This document shows, one piece after another, positions 24,006 to 32,124 of a stretch of DNA of 64,000 bases (the first letter of the stretch is position 1; every line of letters begins with the position of its first letter). The position numbers and the translations under genes were made by a program. The notes below the pieces were generated by a model. That model was not told the origin of the DNA, searched no databases, and was given only the letters and a program-made list of their open reading frames with translations. Source of the DNA: Beijerinckiaceae bacterium (lineage in GTDB: Bacteria; Pseudomonadota; Alphaproteobacteria; Rhizobiales; Beijerinckiaceae); NCBI GenBank assembly GCA_027533425.1, contig JAPZUD010000003.1, positions 129,001-193,000 on the forward strand, given 5' to 3'.

Positions 24006-26425
24006 GTGAAACCGAAAGTCGCCAGGAGATTGCGGACGAACGTCAGCCCCTGGCGCCGGGAACGCGGATCGGAAATGCCTATCTGATCCTGAAGACCACG
24101 ACCACCGGCGCGATGGCCTTCGGTTACGAGGCCCTCCGCCTGGCCGACCAGGCGAATGTCGCGCTCTATGAATGCTGCCCGCGCGGCCTCGCCCTCCGGG
24201 GGGCGGACGGGCGTGTTGCGCCGATCCGGGGCTGGGAGGAGGAACTCTCCGCCGCGATCACCCGGTTTGAGGCGCGCCTCACGGCCCTGGAAAACCTCGC
24301 CGCAATCGGCAGCCCCGCCACGGCGGGGCTGGCCCTGCCGGATGGCCGGATCGAGGATGGCGGAACGCTCTATGCCGTGGCGCCGGGGCTGACAGCTCCT
24401 TCGCTTTCCGCCTGGTCCGGCGACCTGATGCGCCGGCCGGGCGATGCCGATCTCGCCCGGCTCTCGCTCCGCCTCGGCGAAGGGCTTCAGGCCCTCCATC
24501 GCGCTGGCATCGGCCATGGCGCCATCGGAGAGCATCACATCCATCTCGACGAACCCGGCAACGCCATGCTGGCCGGTCTGATGCTCGAGGATATGGACCC
24601 GGCCCGCAGCGCAGCCGCCGATATCCGCGCCCTCGCCGCAGCGCTCTATTCGGTAATCACCGGCCGGATGCCGCCGCCGGACGCGCGCGACCGTTCGCTC
24701 GATGCCCGGTTCTCGGCCCGGCATATCGCCGCCGGCGATTATGCGGACGGCCTGCTCGATGCCGTCGATGCCGCCCTTGGTCTCGGCGAGGGCTCAGAGC
24801 CGGTCGATCCTTCGACCTGGCTCGTGCGGCTGATCGACGTCTCGCGCGGCATCCTCGGCAAGGCCGCTCCGGCGAACGGGGCCGGCATCCCGCCCCGCGA
24901 GGCCGCGAAACCGGTTCCCGCCAAGCCTGTTCCCGCCAAGCCTGTTTCCGCACCAACCGGGCCGGCGGAAGGCACCCCCCCCGCGCAGGCCGCGCCAGCC
25001 CGTAGCGAGGCTGCGGCGAGGAACGAGAGCCCCCGGCCGGCAAAGCCCGCGCCGGCGCCCCGGTCAGGCGCGGCCCGCGATGTGGAGGCGAAGCCTGCAG
25101 GAATCCGGGGCGGGTCGATGCGCTATGCGGCGCTTGCCGGCCTCGTGCTGGCCGGCCTGGCAGGATGGCTCGGCTTCATGCTTCTCAGCGGAACCTCGGA
25201 GCCGCCCGGGGTGCCTCAGATCGCACGCCCGGCGCCCACTCCGGAACCGGCCCCGGCGGCTGTTCCCGCTCCGGCCCCCGCACCGTTGCCGCCCGCCGCG
25301 GTCGCAACGCCCCCGGCCACGCCGCCACAGGTGGACACGGCAAGACCGGAACCTGCGAAACCGGAGCCCGTGCGGCCCGAGCCGCCCCCTTCTGTCACGC
25401 CGGTGACGCCACCGCGGGTTGAGCTTGCGCTGCCCGCCCCGCCAGTCGCGCCCCCGCCGCCGGCTGTCCCGCCCACCATTTCTGCTGCGGATCTTGCGGC
25501 GGCGACCACGCGCGAGGCGGTGCTTGCCCTGCTCGCCCGGGGTGCTCCACGCGATGCGGTTGCAGGCCGGCTGGCCGCGCTCGGCTATGTCGCGGTGATG
25601 GCCGCCGGCGAAACCGTCTTCCGCAGGCCCGGCGAGGGCGAGGTTTTCCGCGATTGCACGATCTGCCCTGAACTGGTGCTGGTGCCGCCGGGCCGGACGG
25701 AGATGCAAGTCACGATTGCCGATGCCACACGCCGGCTTTCCTTCGCCTTCGAGAAGCCGCTGGCCTTTGCCCGTTTCGAAGTGACGCGGGGACAATATGC
25801 GGCCTTCATGCGCGAGACCGGCCGGACGACGCCGGGAGGCTGCCATGCCCGCCGGCCGCAATGGGGCGTCAACCCGGCCCTGAGCTGGGAACAACCGGGC
25901 TTTGCCCAGGGCGATGACCACCCGGTGACCTGCGTCAGCTTCCAGGATGCCAATGCCTATGCCGAATGGCTGTCGGCCCGGACCGGCGCCCGCTACCGGC
26001 TGCCCAGCGATGCGGAATGGCATTACATCGCGTCGGCCGAAGCCTGGCGCCCCGGCGAGGCGGACGAACTCTGCCGGATCGGCAACGGCGCCGATCTTTC
26101 GGCGCGGGAAGCCAACCCGGACTGGCAGGCTGCAACCTGCCGCGATGGCTTCGCCGAAACTGCGCCCGTCGGGCGCTATGCGGCCGGCCCCTGGGGACTG
26201 CATGATCTCAACGGCAATGTCTGGGAATGGGTCGGCACCTGTGCGCCGGACCCGACCCCGGATGCCGAGTTTCCGCCCCGCACCTGCGGGCCCGGGGCGC
26301 CCCGGCTGCTGCGCGGCGGATCATGGGCGGATGCCCCGTCACTCCGGCAACTCGATTCCCGCGTCATCAGTGCGCCGGTTGTCCGGGATCAGGTTGCGGG
26401 CTTCCGGCTGGTCCGCGAGCCTTGA
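24002..26425 (+). CDS. Pseudokinase - transmembrane - SUMF1-like fusion protein
   Basis: 807 residues in three parts. Residues about 15-280 have a Hanks-type kinase layout, but all catalytic motifs are gone: VALYECCPRGLALR stands where VAIKEYFP normally holds the ATP lysine, HGAIGEHHIH replaces HRDxKxxN, and no DFG is found. About 300-370 is an Ala/Pro/Lys linker (PVPAKPVPAKPV) and 372-396 a single TM helix. About 400-495 is a Pro-rich periplasmic spacer. Residues about 550-806 are a SUMF1/FGE-sulfatase domain (FEVTRGQYAAFM, YRLPSDAEWHY, NGNVWEWVG, LLRGGSW) without the two active-site cysteines of true formylglycine-generating enzyme. It therefore looks like a binding or signalling bridge across the inner membrane. 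The ATG overlaps the OmpA-gene stop (ATGA). Confidence 0.85.
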   Translation: MSETESRQEIADERQPLAPGTRIGNAYLILKTTTTGAMAFGYEALRLADQANVALYECCPRGLALRGADGRVAPIRGWEEELSAAITRFEARLTALENLAAIGSPATAGLALPDGRIEDGGTLYAVAPGLTAPSLSAWSGDLMRRPGDADLARLSLRLGEGLQALHRAGIGHGAIGEHHIHLDEPGNAMLAGLMLEDMDPARSAAADIRALAAALYSVITGRMPPPDARDRSLDARFSARHIAAGDYADGLLDAVDAALGLGEGSEPVDPSTWLVRLIDVSRGILGKAAPANGAGIPPREAAKPVPAKPVPAKPVSAPTGPAEGTPPAQAAPARSEAAARNESPRPAKPAPAPRSGAARDVEAKPAGIRGGSMRYAALAGLVLAGLAGWLGFMLLSGTSEPPGVPQIARPAPTPEPAPAAVPAPAPAPLPPAAVATPPATPPQVDTARPEPAKPEPVRPEPPPSVTPVTPPRVELALPAPPVAPPPPAVPPTISAADLAAATTREAVLALLARGAPRDAVAGRLAALGYVAVMAAGETVFRRPGEGEVFRDCTICPELVLVPPGRTEMQVTIADATRRLSFAFEKPLAFARFEVTRGQYAAFMRETGRTTPGGCHARRPQWGVNPALSWEQPGFAQGDDHPVTCVSFQDANAYAEWLSARTGARYRLPSDAEWHYIASAEAWRPGEADELCRIGNGADLSAREANPDWQAATCRDGFAETAPVGRYAAGPWGLHDLNGNVWEWVGTCAPDPTPDAEFPPRTCGPGAPRLLRGGSWADAPSLRQLDSRVISAPVVRDQVAGFRLVREP

Positions 26426-26438
26426 GGCCAAGGCGGCT

Positions 26439-27137
26439 TCAGCCGGACACGCTGTAGTATTTCACGACCTTGCGCTCGTTCTTCCAGGCATAGGGCGCGC
26501 CTTGCGGCACGAAGATCACATCCCCCGCGCGGAACCGGGCCGGCCCCTCGCTCTGGTGCGTCAGCGTCACCTCACCCTCGAGAAGATGCATCAGTTCATG
26601 GATCCGGTGCGGCACGAAACGCCGCTCGCATGGCGTCGAGACATCCCAGATTCCGGCGCGCAGGCCCGACGCATCGGTGAACAGGTTCAGCGAATGGCAT
26701 TCCGGCGGCGCGCTGACCAGCACCTCGGGCGCGGGCCCGGCCGAGCGGTTGCGCGGCAAAGCCGGATCGAGCGTGATCGCGCCCGTCTCGCCGGCCGGGG
26801 CCTCCGCCATTTCCTGCGCCACGAAAAAGACGAGGGTACCGGGCGCCGCCTCGACCGTGCCGGCAAACCCGCGCGGCAGTACCACCGCCGCGCCGGCCTC
26901 ATGGGCCCGGCCCTCGACCAGAAGCCGCCCCGCGCCGATCGTCATCAGTTCGGCATGACCAAGGCAGGCGACTGGCACCGCGCCATCCAGCCGCAGATGG
27001 CCGGCGCGATGGCCGTTGCCGTCATCGAACCGGATCGCCCGCACGGGGGCAAACGGATCGGCGGCGCTGGCGGCACCGGGTTGGCCGGCGGCCAGCGGCT
27101 GGCTGTCGCGGCCGAGATGGATCAGGGTCTTGGTCAT
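26439..27137 (-). CDS. Bicupin domain protein
   Basis: 232 residues with two cupin barrels. The C-terminal one (about 150-232) is well conserved: HRIHELMHLLEGEVTLTHQ carries the His and Glu metal ligands and AGDVIFVPQGAPYAWKN the second motif. The N-terminal one (about 40-120) is degenerate. The pattern is close to DUF861-type cupins that accompany amino-acid and opine oxidation genes; the reaction is unknown. Last gene of the long minus-strand operon, 19 bases after the DAO oxidase, and convergent with the kinase-SUMF1 gene with only 13 bases between stops. Confidence 0.8.
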   Translation of the reverse strand: MTKTLIHLGRDSQPLAAGQPGAASAADPFAPVRAIRFDDGNGHRAGHLRLDGAVPVACLGHAELMTIGAGRLLVEGRAHEAGAAVVLPRGFAGTVEAAPGTLVFFVAQEMAEAPAGETGAITLDPALPRNRSAGPAPEVLVSAPPECHSLNLFTDASGLRAGIWDVSTPCERRFVPHRIHELMHLLEGEVTLTHQSEGPARFRAGDVIFVPQGAPYAWKNERKVVKYYSVSG

Positions 27138-27156
27138 AAGGGGCTCCGGGAAGGGG

Positions 27157-28260
27157 TCAATGGCCGGCGGCCCAATGGGCCAGGTCGGAAAAGGCGAGCT
27201 TGCCCTCGACCATGTCGAGCACGCGCTCGCCGATCAGGGGCCCGAACTTGAACATCTGGCCGTCGCATTGCGTGATGACGACCGCCTGCCCGTGGCGGGC
27301 GAAGAGGAAGCGGCGCGAGGGATCGAGCGTGTAATAGCCCACCTGCATCCGGAGCGGGCGATAGCCCTCGAAATCGCGGAAATAGGGCCGGAACGCGCCG
27401 AGAATGGCCCCGCTCTCCCATTCGAGATCGGCGTCGAACCCGTCGACATCCGGCAGGGCCCGGCGCCGATGGGCCGAATAACCGATCTTCAGCCCCGCCC
27501 CGCGCCGGTCCGGCAAGGTATAGCCGGTATGATCCCCCAGAGCGGCGATGGCCGGCGCATCGCGCCAGCTCTGCGCATGGGCGGCCGGCGGCTCGACATA
27601 GAGCAGGGCCTGCCGGTAGACCGGCACCTGGCCATAGCGATCCGGCATCAGGCGGGGCAGCCAGGCCCCGGCAGCCACCACCACCATGTCACCCTGCCGG
27701 GTTGTGCCATCGGCAAGATGCGCGACGCCCTGCGCCTCGTCGACCGAGACGACGGTGCATCCGCCCTCGATCGGCACGTTACGCGCCTGCAGCCAGGCGG
27801 TAAGGTCGCGCAGGATATCGGCGGCAAAAAGCGGCCCGCCCGGAAAGGCCGTGACGCCCCAGGCCCGGGCCGGCAGCACGAGATGCGGGCAGAGCGCCTC
27901 CACACCCTGCCGGTCGAGCACGTCATGCGGCAGCCCGATGGCCCGGAAGGTCTCGCGCGTCTTCTCCGCATAATCGCCCGGTTCGAGCGAGATGGCGATC
28001 GCGCCGGTATTCTCGAAATGGCAGGCGCCGAGATCCTGCCAGAGCCGCTCCCAGGCGCTGAACGCCTCGGTGACCATGCGCGTATAGCCGGCCGCGGAAC
28101 CATAGGGGTAGCGGATCATCCGGTGCCGGTCATGCGAGGCGGCCTGCGGATTGGGCACCGGGCCCTGTTCCAGCACGCGGACCTCATGCCCGCGCAAGGA
28201 GGCCGCCCGGGCAAGGGAAAGGCCGACAATGCCGGCCCCGATGACAACAAGCCGAGCCAT
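27157..28260 (-). CDS. FAD-dependent oxidoreductase, DAO/sarcosine-oxidase type
   Basis: 367 residues. The FAD dinucleotide motif VVIGAGIVGLSLARAASLRG is at 5-24 with the acidic end of the second strand in VRVLEQG. RMIRYPYG near 47 resembles the SRMIR segment of monomeric sarcosine oxidases, whose flavin is attached at a C-terminal Cys; here CDGQMFKFGP supplies a cysteine in the expected place. It probably oxidises a secondary or N-methyl amino acid with oxygen as acceptor. It starts 6 bases after the M19-like gene, in the same operon. Confidence 0.85.
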   Translation of the reverse strand: MARLVVIGAGIVGLSLARAASLRGHEVRVLEQGPVPNPQAASHDRHRMIRYPYGSAAGYTRMVTEAFSAWERLWQDLGACHFENTGAIAISLEPGDYAEKTRETFRAIGLPHDVLDRQGVEALCPHLVLPARAWGVTAFPGGPLFAADILRDLTAWLQARNVPIEGGCTVVSVDEAQGVAHLADGTTRQGDMVVVAAGAWLPRLMPDRYGQVPVYRQALLYVEPPAAHAQSWRDAPAIAALGDHTGYTLPDRRGAGLKIGYSAHRRRALPDVDGFDADLEWESGAILGAFRPYFRDFEGYRPLRMQVGYYTLDPSRRFLFARHGQAVVITQCDGQMFKFGPLIGERVLDMVEGKLAFSDLAHWAAGH

Positions 28261-28266
28261 GGCCGC

Positions 28267-29292
28267 TCAGCCGCAGAATTTCTCGATCACACGGAGCCAG
28301 TTGCCGCCCATGATCGCGGCGACCTGCGCCTCCGTATAACCCCGCGCCATCAACCCGGCGGTGAAATTCGGCAGCTTGGCCACCCGTTCGACGCCGAGCG
28401 GATAGGATTGCCGGCCGAACGAAGCGAGCGTGCCGAAAATGTCGGGCCGGCGCGTCCGCCAGGTGACGACGCTGGGCGAGGCGACGACCGTCTCCATCTC
28501 CTGGTAGAACTCGACATAATCCATGCCGATCCCGACGCCCTCGACGCCGACCAGCTTCACGAAATGGTCGACATGGTCGAGCAGCGTGTCCAGCGTCGGC
28601 GCCTCGTCAGCCAGCGAATGCGGCAGGCCGCAGACACCGATCATCCCGCCCTTCGTCACCATGCCCTGAACGGTCGCGTCGGTCGTATTGCGGCCATTGT
28701 CGCGCAGGGCAGCGGCATTCGAATGCGTGCAGACCGGCGCCCGGGCAATCGCCGTCGCCTCGGCCCGGGTGCGATGGCCGCAATGCGAAAGATCGAGGAT
28801 GACCGGCAATTCATTGACCCGCGCGATCAGCTCCTCGCCGAGATAGGTGATGCCCGCATCGCGCTTCTCGCCGCAGCCATCGCCGAACAGGTTGGCGGTG
28901 GTATAGGCGAGGCCGAGGAAACGCATCCCCATCCGCACCAGCGTCTCGACACGCCAGATCTTGTCATCCAGCATGGTGGCGCCCTGGGTGCCGAACATCA
29001 CGCCGATCTTGCCGGCCGTCTTGGCAGCGCGCAGATCGGCGGCATTGAGGCACAGCCGGAGATGCGGGTTCTTCTCGATCTTCGTCAGGTGCTTCTCGGC
29101 ATTGCGCAGCACCGTGTCCCAGTCTTCCTCCAGCGCGAAGGTAACATTCGTCCCGTCGACGCCACCGGCCAGCATGCGCTCGGTATATTTCTCGTCGAGC
29201 ACATAGGCGATGGACAGACCGTCAAAGACATAGGTCTCGCGATGGAAGGCAAGGGCCTTCGCATCCGTGGTGAGATCATGGGATAGCGTCAT
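28267..29292 (-). CDS. M19 (membrane dipeptidase) family protein with altered metal site
   Basis: 341 residues, soluble, full family length. The fold is recognisable, and the two late zinc ligands are kept (LDLSHCGHRT and PVCTHSNAAAL). However, the HxD pair that normally follows the first strand (DGHND) is DGLSI here, and the bridging glutamate of the GVEG segment is replaced in VMFGTQGATM. A binuclear zinc site as in renal dipeptidase therefore cannot form in the standard way. A subgroup of M19 proteins in amine/opine operons shares this DGLSIAY opening as far as I recall. It overlaps the preceding oxidase stop by four bases. The substrate is unknown; dipeptidase activity should not be assumed. 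Confidence 0.85.
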   Translation of the reverse strand: MTLSHDLTTDAKALAFHRETYVFDGLSIAYVLDEKYTERMLAGGVDGTNVTFALEEDWDTVLRNAEKHLTKIEKNPHLRLCLNAADLRAAKTAGKIGVMFGTQGATMLDDKIWRVETLVRMGMRFLGLAYTTANLFGDGCGEKRDAGITYLGEELIARVNELPVILDLSHCGHRTRAEATAIARAPVCTHSNAAALRDNGRNTTDATVQGMVTKGGMIGVCGLPHSLADEAPTLDTLLDHVDHFVKLVGVEGVGIGMDYVEFYQEMETVVASPSVVTWRTRRPDIFGTLASFGRQSYPLGVERVAKLPNFTAGLMARGYTEAQVAAIMGGNWLRVIEKFCG

Positions 29293-30449
29293 GGATGTCC
29301 CCCGGGCTGGTTGGTCGTGCTGTTGGCAAAGCGCGCAATGGTGAAAGGCTCGATCGGCGTGCTGGTCTGGCCGGTGGCGATCAGCTCGGCCATGACATCG
29401 CCGACCCCGGGGCCAAGCTGGAAGCCGTGCCCGCAGAAGCCGAAGGCATAATGCAGCCCCGGAATCCGGGCCGAGGGTCCCATGATCGGGATATCGTCGG
29501 GCAGGTAGCTCTCGATTCCGCTCCAGACGCGGATGACGTTGAGGCGGCGCAGGGCGGGCACGATCCGGGTGATCTGGGATAACTGTCCCAGCGTGTTTTC
29601 CGGCTTCACATAGGCGCGCAGGGTTTCCGCGCTGGCCGGGCCGCGGATACCCCCGCCAAAGACGATGTTCCCCCGCTTCACCTGCCGGAGATAGATGATC
29701 TCCTCCGGAATGGTGGTGGCGATACCCAGAACCGGCTCCAGCCCGTAGGGCACCGGCTCGGTGACGGCCATTTGCGGGCCATGGACCACCAGCGGCACCG
29801 GCTCCCCGAATTGTTGCGAAAGCCGGCTGCCCCAGGCCCCGGCGGTGATGAGCATCTGTTCGGCGCGGAAGACGCGGCCATCCGCTGTCTCGGCACGGAA
29901 CGAACCGCCCTCCTGCTCGACGGTCAGCACCTCGGCCCGTTCGACAATCTCGGCACCGGCCCGCTTCGCCGCCCGGCCGAAAGCGGGGGCCGCGAGCCGC
30001 GGATTGGCATGGCCATCGAGTGGCGAATAGGAGCCGGCGCGGATTTCCGGCCCGAGAAAGGGGAAGCGGTCGCGCAGGACATTGCCGCTGAGCATCTCCA
30101 GCTCAAGGCCGTAGGGCCGGGCATCGCGGCCATATTGCTCGATCCGGCCGGCCATCTCTTCCGTGTAGGCGAGCCTCAGATGGCCGGAGGGCAGGAACTC
30201 CGCATCCTCGCCGAGCAATTCGTTGAGCCGGCCCCAGATCGCCCGCGAGCGGTTGGCCAGCGGCAATTGCGGCAGGAACCGGCCCTGCCGGCGGACATTG
30301 CCGAAATTCGTCCCGCTGGCCTGCTGGCCGATCAGGCCGCGCTCGATCAGCGTCACCGATTTCCCGCGCTGGCGCAGGAAGAACGCCGCCGAGGCCCCCA
30401 TGATCCCGCCGCCGATGATCAGCACGTCGCTGCGTGTCCCCCCGGTCAT
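29289..30449 (-). CDS. FAD oxidoreductase, HcnC/OoxB-like beta subunit
   Basis: 386-residue DAO-fold flavoprotein. DVLIIGGGIMGASAAFFLRQ at 7-26 binds FAD; FGNVRRQGR near 48 and YAFGFCGHGFQLGPGVGD near the C-terminus match the catalytic subunit of hydrogen cyanide synthase, opine oxidase and D-hydroxyproline dehydrogenase complexes. The ATG at 30449 overlaps the stop of the HcnB-like gene (ATGA), and its own stop overlaps the M19-like start. With the two genes upstream it completes a three-subunit dye-linked dehydrogenase, membrane- or quinone-coupled, acting on an imino or secondary amino acid. Confidence 0.88.
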   Translation of the reverse strand: MTGGTRSDVLIIGGGIMGASAAFFLRQRGKSVTLIERGLIGQQASGTNFGNVRRQGRFLPQLPLANRSRAIWGRLNELLGEDAEFLPSGHLRLAYTEEMAGRIEQYGRDARPYGLELEMLSGNVLRDRFPFLGPEIRAGSYSPLDGHANPRLAAPAFGRAAKRAGAEIVERAEVLTVEQEGGSFRAETADGRVFRAEQMLITAGAWGSRLSQQFGEPVPLVVHGPQMAVTEPVPYGLEPVLGIATTIPEEIIYLRQVKRGNIVFGGGIRGPASAETLRAYVKPENTLGQLSQITRIVPALRRLNVIRVWSGIESYLPDDIPIMGPSARIPGLHYAFGFCGHGFQLGPGVGDVMAELIATGQTSTPIEPFTIARFANSTTNQPGGHP

Positions 30450-31822
30450 GGCTGCACCTCTCCGGCCGCGATGGCGAGCGGCTTGACCGGCGCCTGCCCG
30501 CGCAGGCGGCCCACCGCCTCCAGCGGCATGCCCGTGGCCGCAGCGACGATCTCCGCCCCGGCGTGGCCACAATAGCGCCCCTGGCAGCGGCCCATGCCCA
30601 CGCGGGTCAGCGCCTTGGCGCGGTTGACCTCGTCGGCGCCCTTCTCTTTGGCGGCCTCACGCAATTCACCCACCGTGATACCCTCGCAGCGGCAGAGGAT
30701 CGCCTCGTCCGGCAGGTCGGCCGCCAGCCCGGCCGGCCAGGGATAGGCCTCGGCAATGCCCTCGCGGAACCGTTCCATCACCCGGGCCTTCGCCCGGAGG
30801 GCCGCCCGCGGAGCATCCGGTACTGACCGGCCGAGATCCTCCAGTGCGGCGCAGGCGGCGAGCGCGCCGGAAATCTCGGCGCCATCGGCGCCCTGCGTCC
30901 GCACGCCATCCCCCGCGAGATAGATGCCGGGCACGGAGCTGCGCCCGTCGGCATCGATTTCGGGCCAGAATTGCCGCGTCCTGGCATCGAAGGTGAAGGC
31001 GCATCGTGCAAGATCGGCCAGCTGCGCTTCCGGCCGGAGATGGTAGCCGAGCCCCACCGCATCACAATCGAAGCGCCGGATCTCGCCCGAGGCGAGCCGG
31101 ACGCTGACGCCGGTCACCCCGGCCTCCGCCTCACCATGGATCTCGACCGGCGTGACACCGCGATGGATCGCCATGCCGGAGGCCATGAGCCCCCCGACGA
31201 TCCGGAGGCCCTTGAGCAGCATGCCCGGCCGCGCGGCGAGCTTCGGCAACGCCATGACCTGTCGCGGGAAGGGCGAGGTGTCGAGCAGTGCCACCACCTC
31301 GGCGCCGGCCTTGTGATATTGCAGCGCGACCAGCTGCAGCAGCGGCCCCGTGCCGAGAAAAACCACCTTCCGGCCAATGGCGCAGGCCTGCGCCTTGAGC
31401 GCAATCTGCGCCCCGCCGAGGCTGTAGACGCCGGCATGCTGCCAGCCCTTGACCGGCAGCAGCCGGTCGGTCGCGCCGGCCGCGATGATCAGCGCGTCAT
31501 AGGCGAACTGGCCCGGCTTGCCCTCGCTGATCGTATGGACCACGCCATCCGCCACGTTCCAGGCGAGATGGCGGGGACGATAATCGATCTGCGGCTTCAG
31601 CCGCTCGAAGCTCCGGTGCAGCGCAATCGCGCGCCCGGCTTCAGTGCCATAGAGCTGTTCCGGCGTCCGGCTGAAGCCTTCCGGCTGGCGGCGATAGATC
31701 TGCCCGCCATCCCGCTGGCCCTCGTCCAGCAGGACGGGCCTCACGCCCGCCGCAACAAGCGCTTCGGCAGCACGGACCCCGGCAGGCCCGGCCCCGACGA
31801 TGATTATGCGCGGTTCGGCCAT
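30446..31822 (-). CDS. NAD(P)/FAD-dependent oxidoreductase with BFD-type [2Fe-2S] domain, HcnB/OoxA-like alpha subunit
   Basis: 458 residues. RIIIVGAGPAGVRAAEALVA at 5-24 is the FAD motif; a second dinucleotide motif VVFLGTGPLLQLVALQY lies near 150. GIYLAGDGVRTQGADGAEIS is the conserved FAD-closing segment near 320. Residues about 380-440 are a BFD/Fer2-type cluster domain with CRC and, 34 residues later, CQGRYC. This pairing of fold and cluster marks the alpha subunit of HcnABC, opine oxidase and hydroxyproline dehydrogenase complexes. ATG 31822 lies inside the 3' end of the HcnA-like gene (19-base overlap). Confidence 0.88.
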   Translation of the reverse strand: MAEPRIIIVGAGPAGVRAAEALVAAGVRPVLLDEGQRDGGQIYRRQPEGFSRTPEQLYGTEAGRAIALHRSFERLKPQIDYRPRHLAWNVADGVVHTISEGKPGQFAYDALIIAAGATDRLLPVKGWQHAGVYSLGGAQIALKAQACAIGRKVVFLGTGPLLQLVALQYHKAGAEVVALLDTSPFPRQVMALPKLAARPGMLLKGLRIVGGLMASGMAIHRGVTPVEIHGEAEAGVTGVSVRLASGEIRRFDCDAVGLGYHLRPEAQLADLARCAFTFDARTRQFWPEIDADGRSSVPGIYLAGDGVRTQGADGAEISGALAACAALEDLGRSVPDAPRAALRAKARVMERFREGIAEAYPWPAGLAADLPDEAILCRCEGITVGELREAAKEKGADEVNRAKALTRVGMGRCQGRYCGHAGAEIVAAATGMPLEAVGRLRGQAPVKPLAIAAGEVQP

Positions 31823-32124
31823 GACAATTCCGGCTGTTCGGTGACGAGGGAAAGTCCGGCCCGGGCCGGGGTGTCGCAGGCGCGCAGGCGATGGCCGTCG
31901 GCGGTCCAGACCCAGCAATCCTGGCAGGCCGCCATGAGGCAGAAGCCGGAACGCGCCTCGGGCCCGAATTCCGAGCGGCGCAAGCGGCCCCGCGCCGTGA
32001 GGATCGCTACCAGAAGGCTGTCGCCCTCCAGCGCTTCGATCGTCTCGCCGTCAACCACGAGGGCGATCCGTGCCCGGCCGGTCTCGCCGAGGCGCAGGAA
32101 GCGGGCTTGCCCCGGGCTGCCCAT
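31804..32124 (-). CDS. Small (2Fe-2S)-binding subunit, HcnA-like
   Basis: 106 residues. A plant-ferredoxin-like beta-grasp protein with four cysteines in the HcnA/OoxG arrangement: GFCLMAACQDCW supplies three and RACDTPAR the fourth. It donates or accepts electrons within the HcnABC-like complex. Start codons ATG 32124 and GTG 32127 both overlap the stop of the upstream aldehyde dehydrogenase; its 3' end overlaps the alpha-subunit gene by 19 bases. Confidence 0.88.
   Translation of the reverse strand: MGSPGQARFLRLGETGRARIALVVDGETIEALEGDSLLVAILTARGRLRRSEFGPEARSGFCLMAACQDCWVWTADGHRLRACDTPARAGLSLVTEQPELSWPNRA

Noticed and set aside
29289-32124. Hydrogen cyanide synthase HcnABC
   Set aside because: Subunit types match, but the same architecture serves opine oxidases and D-hydroxyproline dehydrogenases, and the operon contents point to amine catabolism rather than cyanide production.
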